Positions 53,627-63,819 of a stretch of DNA of 64,000 nucleotides are shown piece by piece (the stretch's first letter is position 1; each line of letters begins with the position of its first letter). The stretch spans positions 1-64,000 of the forward strand of contig JALTKS010000006.1 in the NCBI GenBank assembly GCA_027006175.1, written 5' to 3'. Origin of the DNA: Gammaproteobacteria bacterium (GTDB lineage Bacteria > Pseudomonadota > Gammaproteobacteria > AKS1). The position numbers were made by a program, and so were the translations under genes. Under the pieces are notes generated by a model. It saw nothing but the letters and a program-made list of their open reading frames with translations, made no database searches and was not told the DNA's origin.

Positions 53627-54757
53627 ATGAGTAAATATAATTTAGTTTCAAGGTTCGTGGCACTATCATTAGCGACCATCACAACGTCAGCTTATGCTAT
53701 TACGGAAGAAGACTCTGTGCATAGCTGGGGGCCATGGGAAACATTGGTTCAGCCAGCTGCTGGTCCCCAAGCACCGGTTCCAATAACCTTATCAGGTCCT
53801 GTCGTACCGGGTTTTGGAGCGGGTGATGCTAGTCAATTCACTGCTCTTATTACAACACCAACGTCAACATCTACAACATCTGCTACGGAGTCGATATGTG
53901 CAGCTGGTTCAGCTTGTAGTTATGCATTGATTTATTCTCAAACAGGAATTAATCAAACCTCACGACAAACAGCAACAGCAACATTGTCTCCAATCCCTGT
54001 TGGTATTCGTGTTGCTGTTGATGGATTACTGGACATACAAGGTCCACTTGCTCTTGGCGATGGTGCTCAAGATACAACCACTTTAAATGTAACGAGTACC
54101 ACGGCACTGGCTTTAACTTTAGGCATCGAAAATGCACCGGTTACTTATAACTTAGGAGGTAATTGGTCAACATTTTCTATAGCCGATGGGTTTGCTTTTA
54201 TGAATGGTAAGACTGTTAATCCTATAAATACACCTTTTGCTTATGGTGATGCAACCATAGCTAGAGTTGTTGATGGTCGAGGCACTTTTACAAAAGCTAA
54301 CTTTATCTTTGGTGAAAGCACAGGAGTTAGTGATTTAAATGATTTAAACGCAGGCAATGTTACAGCAAACTACAATGGCAATGGGTTGTTAAGCCGTGGT
54401 ACGCAAGTAAATATAGCGGTTAATTTTGGTGAAGGCACGTGGAACGGTTCATGGAACGGTGGCAGTGATGCTGCGGGTATTAGTCCAACCCTGAGTACAG
54501 ATGGTGTAAAGGTTTTGACAGGTGTCGTTGGATTTAATGCAAGTGGTACTATTGATGGTGCTAATATTGTTTCAAACGTCATTTCTGCGAATGATGCCTC
54601 GGCTATTTCAGGGACAGTTAATGGCTCATTTTTTGGTAACAATGCGGGTTCATTAGCGGGTGCCGTTAATATTAACAAAACCAGAACGGATGGCACTTAT
54701 ACGGATAGTAATTATCAGGATTTATTTGTGACAACAATAAACGCAGGTGAACAATAA
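53627..54757 (+). CDS. Putative Slam-type substrate: exported protein with TbpB-like/hemophilin-like beta-barrel C-terminal region
   Basis: SPI signal peptide (no lipobox Cys, ends SAYA); VNFGEGTWNGSWNGG...VGFNASGTIDGAN...SAISGTVNGSFFGNNAGSLAGAVNI pattern. Confidence 0.65.
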   Translation: MSKYNLVSRFVALSLATITTSAYAITEEDSVHSWGPWETLVQPAAGPQAPVPITLSGPVVPGFGAGDASQFTALITTPTSTSTTSATESICAAGSACSYALIYSQTGINQTSRQTATATLSPIPVGIRVAVDGLLDIQGPLALGDGAQDTTTLNVTSTTALALTLGIENAPVTYNLGGNWSTFSIADGFAFMNGKTVNPINTPFAYGDATIARVVDGRGTFTKANFIFGESTGVSDLNDLNAGNVTANYNGNGLLSRGTQVNIAVNFGEGTWNGSWNGGSDAAGISPTLSTDGVKVLTGVVGFNASGTIDGANIVSNVISANDASAISGTVNGSFFGNNAGSLAGAVNINKTRTDGTYTDSNYQDLFVTTINAGEQ

Positions 54758-54791
54758 AGATATGTTTTAGTGACAGAATGGAATTAAAAGA

Positions 54792-54816
54792 GGTGGCTAT
54801 AGGCCGCCTTTTTTAT
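54792..54816 (+). terminator. Probable intrinsic terminator after 53627-54757
   Basis: GGTGGC-tatag-GCCGCC followed by TTTTTT. Confidence 0.7.
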
Positions 54817-54828
54817 GGTTATTAATAC

Positions 54829-54857
54829 TTGGCAAATCCAGAACTAGAGGCTATAGT
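54829..54857 (+). promoter_or_regulatory. Candidate sigma70 promoter for leuA
   Basis: TTGGCA - 17 bp - TATAGT, ~240 bp upstream of leuA. Confidence 0.5.
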
Positions 54858-55100
54858 ATCGCTCATGAACAATAAGTCACATAGCTTAGCATTCCAGAAG
54901 GCTCATCCGAGTCAGGCTGCTTTGTGCCTAAATGCTCTTTTCCTGCTCCTGCCGTAAGGCAGACATACACACCCCCTATACCCTGGCGAGGGTCAGTAGA
55001 AACGCATAAATCAGACAAAAATCAGTAGAATACGGCCTAGAACCATGCCCATTAGCAGCTGCGAGTGGTAAAATGCCGTCAGAATTGTATGGAGTAGGAC

Positions 55101-56645
55101 ATGAGTGACAAATTAATTATTTTTGATACGACCTTGCGTGACGGTGAGCAAAGCCCTGGTGCATCCATGACAAAGGATGAAAAGGTACGTATTGCGAAAG
55201 CGCTTGAGAAAATGCGCGTGGATGTGATTGAGGCAGGATTTCCGATCGCATCTCAAGGTGACTTTGAGTCGGTTAAGGCAGTCGCCGATATTGTGCAAGA
55301 CAGTACTATCTGTGGCTTGGCGCGTGCCCTGGACAAAGATATTGATCGTGCGGGTGAAGCACTTAAAGGTGCTAATTCAGCACGTATTCATACGTTTATT
55401 GCAACATCACCGATCCACATGCAAGAAAAATTACGCATGTCTCCCGATCAGGTGCTTGAGCAAGCTGTTGCCGCAGTTACCCGTGCTCGCCAGCATACGG
55501 ATAATGTTGAATTCTCACCAGAAGATGCGGGTCGTTCAGACCTGGATTTCTTATGTCGTGTACTTGAAGCAGTGATTGATGCCGGTGCAACAACATTGAA
55601 TATTCCAGATACGGTGGGTTATAACTTGCCACATCAATTTGGAGAGTTGATTTATAACTTGCGTGAAAAAATTCCTAATTCGGACAAAGCAATTTTTTCA
55701 GTGCATTGTCATAACGATCTTGGTTTAGCTGTATCCAATTCATTGTCTGCGGTATTGAATGGCGCACGACAAGTTGAGTGTACCATTAACGGTTTGGGTG
55801 AACGGGCAGGTAATGCGTCACTTGAAGAAGTCGTCATGGCAGTGCGGACGCGCCAGGATATATTTAGTTGTGATACGAATCTTGATGCCACTCAAATCAT
55901 GACCTGTTCACGTCTTGTGTCGGGTATTACCGGTTTTGCAGTGCAACCCAATAAAGCGATTGTGGGTGCGAATGCTTTTGCACATGAATCGGGGATACAT
56001 CAGGATGGTGTATTAAAGAAACGTGAGACTTACGAAATTATGCGAGCTGAAGATGTTGGTTGGTCAGCTAATCGCATGGTGTTGGGTAAGCATTCAGGGC
56101 GGAATGCTTTTCGTACTCGCATGCAGGAATTAGGCTTTAGTTTTGATTCCGAAGACGATGTGAATAATGCCTTCTCTCGTTTTAAAGATCTTGCGGATAA
56201 AAAGCATGAAATTTTTGATGAGGATTTACAATCATTAATGACAGAGGCAGGCATTGAGGCTGAAAACGAACTATTCAAATTAGTATCGTTGAAAGTATGC
56301 AGCGAAACAGGTGAGAAACCGGATGCAAATATTAGCTTATGGGTTGATGGCGAAGAAAAGTCCGCGCATTCAGAAGGTGGTGGACCAGTTGATGCAGCAT
56401 TTCGTGCGATAGAAAAAATTGTTGTAAGCGATACTGAGTTACAGCTTTATTCGGTCAACAATATTACCACGGGTACAGACTCTCAAGGCGAAGTAACTGT
56501 GCGACTTGAGAAGGGTGGCAGTATTGTTAATGGGCAAGGTGCTGATACAGATATTGTTATTGCTTCAGCAAAAGCATATATCAATGCACTCAATAAAATT
56601 ATACGTCCCTCGGAACGTTCACACCCTCAAGCGGGCGATGTGTAA
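55101..56645 (+). CDS. leuA: 2-isopropylmalate synthase
   Basis: [33 protein letters not shown]-terminal regulatory LeuA domain. Confidence 0.98.
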   Translation: MSDKLIIFDTTLRDGEQSPGASMTKDEKVRIAKALEKMRVDVIEAGFPIASQGDFESVKAVADIVQDSTICGLARALDKDIDRAGEALKGANSARIHTFIATSPIHMQEKLRMSPDQVLEQAVAAVTRARQHTDNVEFSPEDAGRSDLDFLCRVLEAVIDAGATTLNIPDTVGYNLPHQFGELIYNLREKIPNSDKAIFSVHCHNDLGLAVSNSLSAVLNGARQVECTINGLGERAGNASLEEVVMAVRTRQDIFSCDTNLDATQIMTCSRLVSGITGFAVQPNKAIVGANAFAHESGIHQDGVLKKRETYEIMRAEDVGWSANRMVLGKHSGRNAFRTRMQELGFSFDSEDDVNNAFSRFKDLADKKHEIFDEDLQSLMTEAGIEAENELFKLVSLKVCSETGEKPDANISLWVDGEEKSAHSEGGGPVDAAFRAIEKIVVSDTELQLYSVNNITTGTDSQGEVTVRLEKGGSIVNGQGADTDIVIASAKAYINALNKIIRPSERSHPQAGDV

Positions 56646-56653
56646 TTAGTCTT

Positions 56654-57373
56654 ATGCGTGAACAGTATCTACAAGAAATGGGAATCACCCGCTGGGTCAG
56701 GCGTGAGCCTGACTCAGTTGTTGTAGGTAACGTTGTACCCGAACCTGCTGAAGAAACGACAGAAGTAGAATTAACCGTGGTGCAAACGCCAGACAGTCAT
56801 ATGGTGAATGAGCTTGATTGGCCAGAACTGCAGCAACAGGTTTCAGATTGTGTTGCTTGTGACTTACATGCCAGCCGAAGCCAGACAGTATTTGGTGCAG
56901 GTTACCAACAAGCTGACTGGATGATTATTGGTGAAGCACCCGGTAACGAGGAAGAGCAACAAGGTGAGCCTTTTATGGGGCAATCGGGTCAATTATTAAC
57001 GGCAATGATTGAAGCCATGGGATTGAAGCGTGAACAGGTTTATATAACGAATATTCTTAAATGCCGACCACCTGAAAATCGTGATCCGGTTAAAGACGAG
57101 ATACTGGCTTGTCATGCTTTCTTAAGAAGACAAATAGAATTATTGCAACCTAAAATAATTCTATTACTTGGGCGTGTAGCGGCACAAAGCGTGTTGGATA
57201 CCGATGCATTGATGAAAGACATACATGGAAAAGTATTCAAATATAAAGAGACAGAAATACCGGTTGTTGCTACCTATCACCCTGCTTACTTGTTGCGAGC
57301 ACCGGGTGAAAAACGTAAAGCATGGCAAGACCTACAAATAGCGATGAACATTGTATCTGGTGAAGCAACATGA
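56654..57373 (+). CDS. Uracil-DNA glycosylase family 4 (type 4/5, Fe-S)
   Basis: CVACDLHASRSQTVFGAGYQQADWMIIGEAPGNEEEQQGEPFMGQSGQLL. Confidence 0.93.
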   Translation: MREQYLQEMGITRWVRREPDSVVVGNVVPEPAEETTEVELTVVQTPDSHMVNELDWPELQQQVSDCVACDLHASRSQTVFGAGYQQADWMIIGEAPGNEEEQQGEPFMGQSGQLLTAMIEAMGLKREQVYITNILKCRPPENRDPVKDEILACHAFLRRQIELLQPKIILLLGRVAAQSVLDTDALMKDIHGKVFKYKETEIPVVATYHPAYLLRAPGEKRKAWQDLQIAMNIVSGEAT

Positions 57374-57840
57374 GTGCCGTTTTACAACAGCCTGATATCC
57401 GAATTTGCCCTATGCAGTTACGTGATGTTGAAGCCGTATTAGAAATCGAACACGCCATGTACGATTACCCCTGGACAGAAGGCATATTTAAAGACTGCCT
57501 ACGGGTTGGTTATTGTTGTTGGTTGTTGTTGGAAGATGAAGAGATTGTCGCTTATTCAGTATTATCAGCGGCGGCGGGTGAGTCACATTTATTAAACCTT
57601 TGTGTGAGAAAGGAAAGCCAACGCCGTGGTTACGGACGTCAGTTAATGGAGCATATGCTTAAATTAGCAAAACGCCATGATGCGAATGTCTGTTTATTGG
57701 AAGTTCGACCATCAAATATAGCCGCAATTGATTTATATGAAAAAATGGATTTTGTAGAAGTAGGCATGAGACCTGCTTATTATCCCGCCAAGGGTGGTCA
57801 CGAAGACGCACTTATTCTTGCACGCGAATTAACACTTTAA
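57370..57840 (+). CDS. rimI: Ribosomal protein S18-alanine N-acetyltransferase
   Basis: LRDVEAVLEIEHAMYDYPWTEGIFKDCL, VRKESQRRGYGRQLM, PSNIAAIDLYEKMDF. Confidence 0.93.
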   Translation: MSAVLQQPDIRICPMQLRDVEAVLEIEHAMYDYPWTEGIFKDCLRVGYCCWLLLEDEEIVAYSVLSAAAGESHLLNLCVRKESQRRGYGRQLMEHMLKLAKRHDANVCLLEVRPSNIAAIDLYEKMDFVEVGMRPAYYPAKGGHEDALILARELTL

Positions 57841-57860
57841 TTTATAAATTGTAGATAAAA

Positions 57861-59441
57861 ATGTCAGATATTACAGATGAAACATCCCTGCGTCGTACTT
57901 TTGCGATTGTTTCCCATCCCGATGCCGGTAAAACAACATTAACTGAGAAATTATTGTTGTTTGGTGGTGCTATCCAAATGTCCGGTACCGTTAAAGGTCG
58001 TAAGTCTGATCGGCATGCTACCTCTGATTGGATGGAGCTGGAAAAACAACGTGGTATATCAGTAACCTCATCGGTCATGCAATTTACGTATGGTGACAAG
58101 ATTGTAAATTTACTGGATACCCCAGGTCATGAAGACTTCTCTGAAGATACTTATCGCACACTTACTGCGGTCGATTCTGCATTAATGGTGATAGATTGTG
58201 CTAAAGGTGTAGAACAACGAACGATTAAATTGATGGATGTTTGTCGCTTGCGTGATACGCCAATTATGACATTCATCAATAAACTTGATCGTGAGGGGCG
58301 TGACCCATTTGAATTACTAGATGAAATTGAAGATATTTTGAAAATCCGTTGCGCGCCGATTACCTGGCCAATTGGTATGGGTAAAACACTTAAAGGTGTT
58401 TTTCATGTGCTTAATGATACGGTGCATTTATTTAGTGCCACGCATAAAGGCAAAGTACAAGAAGGTGAAGTGATTGAGGGTTTAGATAACCCTCGTCTTG
58501 ATGAATTGTTAGGTGTGCAAGCAGAAGAACTACGAGAAGAAATTGAATTAGTGCGTGGTGCAAGTAATGATTTCAATGTCGCTGACTATCTTAAAGGTGA
58601 ATTAACACCGGTTCTATTTGGTTCTGCAACCAATAACTTTGGTATTAAAGAATTATTAGATATTTTTACTGAAAATGCTCCAGCTCCATTAGAACGTGCA
58701 ACCGATGTACGCAGCGTTAGACCCGATGAAGAAAAATTTTCAGGCTTTGTGTTCAAGATTCAGGCCAATATGGATCCGGCTCATCGCGATAGAGTGGCTT
58801 TTCTTCGTATTACCTCGGGTAAGTTTACCAAGGGAATGAAAATGTATCAGGTGCGATTAGGTAAAGATGTACAAATTGCCAATGCAACCACTTTTATGGC
58901 AAGAGAACGTGAGAATGTTATAGAGGCTTACCCCGGTGATATTATTGGCTTGCATAATCATGGCACGATTAAAATTGGTGATGCATTTACTCAAGGGGAA
59001 AACCTTAAATTCACAGGTATACCTCATTTTGCACCTGAATTATTCAGACGTGTTGTATTAAAAGATCCCTTGAAAATGAAAGCCCTGCAAAAGGGACTCA
59101 TACAGTTATCTGAAGAAGGGGCAACACAGGTATTTCGTCCTATACAAAGTAATGATCTTATTCTTGGCGCTGTGGGAATATTGCAATTTGATGTGGTGGC
59201 GTATCGGCTTAAAGATGAATATAACGTTGAATGTTCATATGAGCCCATACAAGTTGCTACGGCACGTTGGATAGAGTGTGATGATCCTAAAATGCTCGCT
59301 GATTTTGAGAAAAAAGCAGCTGAAAATCTCGCTTTGGACGCAGCAGATGAGCTGACATATCTTGCCCCAAGCAGGGTAAATCTTGAGTTAATGATAGAAC
59401 GCTGGCCAGAAATTAAATTTTTATCAACACGCGAACATTAA
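57861..59441 (+). CDS. prfC: Peptide chain release factor 3
   Basis: [65 protein letters not shown]. Confidence 0.98.
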   Translation: MSDITDETSLRRTFAIVSHPDAGKTTLTEKLLLFGGAIQMSGTVKGRKSDRHATSDWMELEKQRGISVTSSVMQFTYGDKIVNLLDTPGHEDFSEDTYRTLTAVDSALMVIDCAKGVEQRTIKLMDVCRLRDTPIMTFINKLDREGRDPFELLDEIEDILKIRCAPITWPIGMGKTLKGVFHVLNDTVHLFSATHKGKVQEGEVIEGLDNPRLDELLGVQAEELREEIELVRGASNDFNVADYLKGELTPVLFGSATNNFGIKELLDIFTENAPAPLERATDVRSVRPDEEKFSGFVFKIQANMDPAHRDRVAFLRITSGKFTKGMKMYQVRLGKDVQIANATTFMARERENVIEAYPGDIIGLHNHGTIKIGDAFTQGENLKFTGIPHFAPELFRRVVLKDPLKMKALQKGLIQLSEEGATQVFRPIQSNDLILGAVGILQFDVVAYRLKDEYNVECSYEPIQVATARWIECDDPKMLADFEKKAAENLALDAADELTYLAPSRVNLELMIERWPEIKFLSTREH

Positions 59442-59537
59442 AATAACATCTATCTAGTTGATTTTATTATATATATCATCTTAATTGGTTTAAAATAATA
59501 AGCTGGATTATCTAAAGTCTTTCCTATTACTACCGAT

Positions 59538-59571
59538 AGCCTGTACATAGTTACTACGTACAGGCTTTTTT
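59538..59571 (+). terminator. Intrinsic terminator after prfC
   Basis: AGCCTGTAC-atagttactac-GTACAGGCTTTTTT. Confidence 0.88.
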
Positions 59572-61983
59572 ATGTCCCGGGTTAATTATATTCGTTTGCC
59601 ATCATGTTTAAGAGTGTGGGCTTTTTATGTCGCATCAGCCTTTTTTCTGAGTGCTTTACTGTTTGCGAGCCGCGTTCAAGCGGCTGATGAAACACAAGTA
59701 GAGGCAACAACCGATTTGCGTATTTTGGTTGATGTGTCTGGCAGTATGAAAAAGAATGATCCTAACAATCTTCGCCGAGATGCTTTGAGATTATTGATTG
59801 GGATGTTACCCGAAACAAGTCGTGTGGGTATTTGGAGTTTTGGTCAATACGTTAATATGCAAGTAAAACCTGGTTTCGCCACAAAGGCATGGAAAAATAA
59901 TGCACGTAAAGAAGCCAATAAAATCCGTTCACTTGGCCTTTATACAAATATACAAGATACCTTAACCAAGAGTAGTTGGGATTGGCGACGTCCTGATCCA
60001 AAATGGGATCGTCATATGATCTTATTGACAGATGGTATGGTGGATATATCGAAAGATCCAAAGAAAAATAAAAAGTCCCGTCAGAAGATACTCGGCAGTA
60101 TTGTTTCAGATCTTAAAGCTGCGAACGTAAAAATACATACGATTGCACTATCCAAACAAGCCGATCATGAACTGCTAAAAACTTTATCTAAAAAGACCAA
60201 TGGCTGGTATGAATCAGTTGAATCAGCAGACATGTTACAACGACTATTCTTAAGGCTATTTGAAAAAACCACCAAAATGGATTCACTGCCGTTAGAAGAT
60301 AATCTGTTTGATGTTGATGACAGCATTAGTGATATGACGCTACTGGTTTTTCGAAGTGGCTCAGGTAAACCAACTAAAGTATTAGCTCCCGACCATTCGG
60401 TGTTTGAGTATGAGAAACCATCTAAGGGTGTCGAATGGTTCCAGGATAAGAACTTTGACATTATTACTGTACATAAACCCATGGTTGGTAAATGGAAAAT
60501 AGATGCAGACATAGATAAAGATAACCGGGTTAAAATAATAAGTAACTTGAAATTAAGCGTCGCGCCATTACCGTTAGACATTGTTGAGAACGAATCGGTT
60601 AAATTGAAAGCATCAATTGTAACCAAAGACGGCTTACTTGATGATAAAGAAATGTTAAGTTTAATTAAAGTGAGTGCTAATACGACAGGTTATAAAGGTA
60701 ATGAGGTAACACAGGAAGTCCCTGCCTCAAGTAAAACGGGTAAATATGAAACCATACTGGAAGGGGTTGATGAAAAAGGAACGGTACAAATTGTTATAAA
60801 AGTAGACTCACCAACATTTAAACGTGAATCAAGACATGAAATAAAAGTGCATGAGAATCCGGTTAAATTAACGCTAAAGGCAACATCAAATGGTCTTGTT
60901 ATCAGTGTGAAGGAAAATCCACTATTAATTCAAACGGGAACACTGCAGTTAGCATTAAGAATAGATGGAAATAAAGGAGCTTATTACGTAACAAAGTATG
61001 GGGCACATCGTTGGCAGGCAACGCTGGATAATAGTTTCTCTGGTAAAGCGATAACTATTGATGCAACGGCAAATCGAATTGGAAACATACCCTTCAGAAG
61101 CAAATTACATGGTCGACTTCCGGAAGCCGTAAAACCGATGAAAGATCCACTGACTGTTTGGGTAGAAGAAATAGAATCGGGTCTGGTTATTAAGGCAATG
61201 CTCGAAGAAAATATTATTCAAACAGGCACATTGCAACTGGGCTATTATGCAGAGGAAAATAAAGAAACTCCTATCACGATTACTCAAAAGACGGATAAAG
61301 TATGGCAACAATTGTTGTTGCCAGAATATACGGGTAAAACATTAATTGTTTCAGCAAGCGCTTATCAGCTTGATGGTAAGCCATTTAATAAAGAATATAA
61401 GGTGGTTGTTCCTGAGCTAAAAGTGAAAGATGTTGCAAGTGAAGAGCCTAATGTCGAAGAGCATGCTGGTAATAATGATGAACCTGAAAGTGAAGATGAA
61501 CATGATAAAGAGAGTGGGCATGAAAAAGAAGAAGAACATGCGCCGGAAGAAACGAGTGTCGTTGTTGTAATAACATTGTTGATCATCGCAAATATTATTA
61601 TATTTGGTGGTGCATATTTCGGTTATCGTTATTGGAAGAAGAAAAACAAACCAATAGAAGATGATTTGGATGATGAGTCAGACCCTGTAGAGGCTGTTGA
61701 TACAGTACCTGATACTGTTGATGCAATACCTGATGTAAAAGAAAATATTGATGATGAGCCGCCCCCTGAGACAGAAAAACCAGTAGAAGTAGATGAAGAC
61801 TTTTCAGCTCAACGTAAAGAACCACCTTTGCCAGAGGATGTTGATTTAGATATTGATGAAGCATCAGGAGCGGAGGATGATGCAGAATTAATTGAAAAAT
61901 CATCTGCTGATGATCTTCCCGAATTTGATGTTGACATGGAGTCAGATATATCTGATGAAAGTACTTCGGAGAAAGAGAAATGA
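59572..61983 (+). CDS. VWA-domain membrane protein (TIGR03503-like)
   Basis: Signal peptide; MIDAS DVSGSMKKNDP; duplicated C-terminal beta domains; single TM near the end; acidic cytoplasmic tail. Confidence 0.8.
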   Translation: MSRVNYIRLPSCLRVWAFYVASAFFLSALLFASRVQAADETQVEATTDLRILVDVSGSMKKNDPNNLRRDALRLLIGMLPETSRVGIWSFGQYVNMQVKPGFATKAWKNNARKEANKIRSLGLYTNIQDTLTKSSWDWRRPDPKWDRHMILLTDGMVDISKDPKKNKKSRQKILGSIVSDLKAANVKIHTIALSKQADHELLKTLSKKTNGWYESVESADMLQRLFLRLFEKTTKMDSLPLEDNLFDVDDSISDMTLLVFRSGSGKPTKVLAPDHSVFEYEKPSKGVEWFQDKNFDIITVHKPMVGKWKIDADIDKDNRVKIISNLKLSVAPLPLDIVENESVKLKASIVTKDGLLDDKEMLSLIKVSANTTGYKGNEVTQEVPASSKTGKYETILEGVDEKGTVQIVIKVDSPTFKRESRHEIKVHENPVKLTLKATSNGLVISVKENPLLIQTGTLQLALRIDGNKGAYYVTKYGAHRWQATLDNSFSGKAITIDATANRIGNIPFRSKLHGRLPEAVKPMKDPLTVWVEEIESGLVIKAMLEENIIQTGTLQLGYYAEENKETPITITQKTDKVWQQLLLPEYTGKTLIVSASAYQLDGKPFNKEYKVVVPELKVKDVASEEPNVEEHAGNNDEPESEDEHDKESGHEKEEEHAPEETSVVVVITLLIIANIIIFGGAYFGYRYWKKKNKPIEDDLDDESDPVEAVDTVPDTVDAIPDVKENIDDEPPPETEKPVEVDEDFSAQRKEPPLPEDVDLDIDEASGAEDDAELIEKSSADDLPEFDVDMESDISDESTSEKEK

Positions 61984-62597
61984 ACGAGGCGACTAGCACG
62001 ATAGTATTCATAGCTGCCGAATTCGGCGCGGTGCTTTTATTATTGTTTGTGGTAGCGCTGGTATTGTTTCTGAAACGACGTGCTTCAGATAAACGTTATG
62101 TAGCAAAATTTATTGCTGAACATAAGGATAGTCACATTAGTAGGCGTGATGCCATGCGGGAAAATATGGCATCTGATTCCTTGTTAAATGAAGAAGAATT
62201 GGATGATTTCTTGAATAGTGTGGCTTCATCAGAAAGAAAATTATATAAATGTATTTTAAATATGTATCTTGGGTTCGATCGACAGTGTTTATCAGAAATT
62301 CGCGATGAGCTATCAGACATGAATGGAAGCTGGGTCGAAACCATAAAGAAGAATATACAGCGGATACCTGAAGGTAGTATTCCGGTAGAAAAAGTACAGG
62401 AGCTCAATGATAAAATTGATGAACTTACATCAGAGAATGAGAAAATAGCATCGGATCTCGCTGAGGCAATGGAAACAATGGAAGATATTGTTAAGGAATA
62501 CTCGCTTATGTATGCGGGCCAAGAGAATGAAACAATGGATAGGCTATCGGATGATTATCAAAAACTAAAGAATAAATCAGATTCACATAACAACTAG
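61980..62597 (+). CDS. Hypothetical membrane-anchored coiled-coil protein
   Basis: N-terminal TM then helical/coiled-coil; overlaps the VWA gene by 4 nt. Confidence 0.75.
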   Translation: MNEATSTIVFIAAEFGAVLLLLFVVALVLFLKRRASDKRYVAKFIAEHKDSHISRRDAMRENMASDSLLNEEELDDFLNSVASSERKLYKCILNMYLGFDRQCLSEIRDELSDMNGSWVETIKKNIQRIPEGSIPVEKVQELNDKIDELTSENEKIASDLAEAMETMEDIVKEYSLMYAGQENETMDRLSDDYQKLKNKSDSHNN

Positions 62598-63313
62598 CGC
62601 TGAGTTTCTACATGATTTATATGATTATGATCATGTGAATAAGCGCCATTAAGACTATATAACCCAAACAATATAATTAATGTTCCTGCTAGCTGACGTA
62701 CTATCGGATGGTGAAAAAAACGTTTCAATTCGGTCGCAGTTGTTCCGAGCAAGACAAGCGTTGGTAAGGTTCCCAAGCCAAATGCCAGCATAATCAGACC
62801 ACCTTGCAGTGTATTTTGACTACTAAGGGAAAAAGCCAGCATGGCATAGACCATCCCACATGGAAGCCAGCCCCATAGCGCGCCAAGCATAAAAGCATGA
62901 GGATGTGTTTTTACCGGTAATAATTTATTACCCAATGGCTGGATATATTGCCAGAAGTAACTACCCGCACTTTCAAGTACGCTGAGTATTTTCCACCAGC
63001 CTGCGATGTATAAACCTAATAACACCATAAAGCTTCCACTTAGCCAGCTACCAATAACTTGTGCATTTTGGTTGAAAAGCTGGCTACTGGATTCACCTAG
63101 GCTGGCAATAAGTAGCCCAGCAATAACATAGCTACTTAAACGACCGAGGTTATAAAGAAAAATAAAAGTAACTATTCTGAATTTGCTTTTATCAGGCTTT
63201 GATTCTATGCCAAGACTAAGACTGCCAACGATACCACCACACATACCAACACAGTGAACAGACCCTAGCAATCCGGTAATCAGTGCCGCGAGTAACGTAA
63301 TTTCACTGCTCAT
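62594..63313 (-). CDS. Sulfite exporter TauE/SafE-family membrane protein (CcoS/FixI-neighbourhood type)
   Basis: LLGSVHCVGMCGGIVGSLSLG, GALWGWLPCGMVYAMLAFSL, adjacent to fixH/ccoG. Confidence 0.88.
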   Translation of the reverse strand: MSSEITLLAALITGLLGSVHCVGMCGGIVGSLSLGIESKPDKSKFRIVTFIFLYNLGRLSSYVIAGLLIASLGESSSQLFNQNAQVIGSWLSGSFMVLLGLYIAGWWKILSVLESAGSYFWQYIQPLGNKLLPVKTHPHAFMLGALWGWLPCGMVYAMLAFSLSSQNTLQGGLIMLAFGLGTLPTLVLLGTTATELKRFFHHPIVRQLAGTLIILFGLYSLNGAYSHDHNHINHVETQR

Positions 63314-63321
63314 AAAGATAT

Positions 63322-63819
63322 TTATCTAGGTGTGAACGTAAGTTTATTTTGATCTGGATAGAGTAATTCAGAACTAAGGCGCCACTGTTCAGTATGTAGC
63401 TGAACATACCATTTTCCAGGAATCAGTTTGTTTATAAGGCCATGGTAGTTTTTATCTGGTGTTAGTGTAAGTTTTATATGTTGATCATGATTTGCACGTG
63501 TGGCGTGAAGTAGGCTGAGGCTAATGGTGTCAGGTAATTTAATTCTGTTTCCATCAAGCTTTACAGAAACAGTGCCATTTTCAACACTAAATTCGAAACT
63601 TGCTTTGAGTCCTAATTGTTTTGCATTGATATCGCGTTCAAGAACCAGGTTAATTTGTTTGCCATACCGATAATAGTCATCGTTAACTAAACCATCATCG
63701 GTGGTGATGGCAAGGTAGATCATTGAGATGCCGCCTAATACCGCACTAAGGGGAATGAGGATAAGCATCCAAACCAATGGTTGGCGGTACCATGCGGCAC
63801 TTGCGGTTGAATTATTCAT
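63322..63819 (-). CDS. fixH: FixH family protein
   Basis: AWYRQPLVWMLILIPLSAVLGGISMIYLAITTDDGLVNDDYYRYGKQIN. Confidence 0.85.
   Translation of the reverse strand: MNNSTASAAWYRQPLVWMLILIPLSAVLGGISMIYLAITTDDGLVNDDYYRYGKQINLVLERDINAKQLGLKASFEFSVENGTVSVKLDGNRIKLPDTISLSLLHATRANHDQHIKLTLTPDKNYHGLINKLIPGKWYVQLHTEQWRLSSELLYPDQNKLTFTPR

Noticed and set aside
61598-62011. Minus-strand 137-aa His/Leu-rich ORF
   Set aside because: Antisense shadow of the acidic tail of the VWA protein (GAT/GAA-rich codons read backwards)
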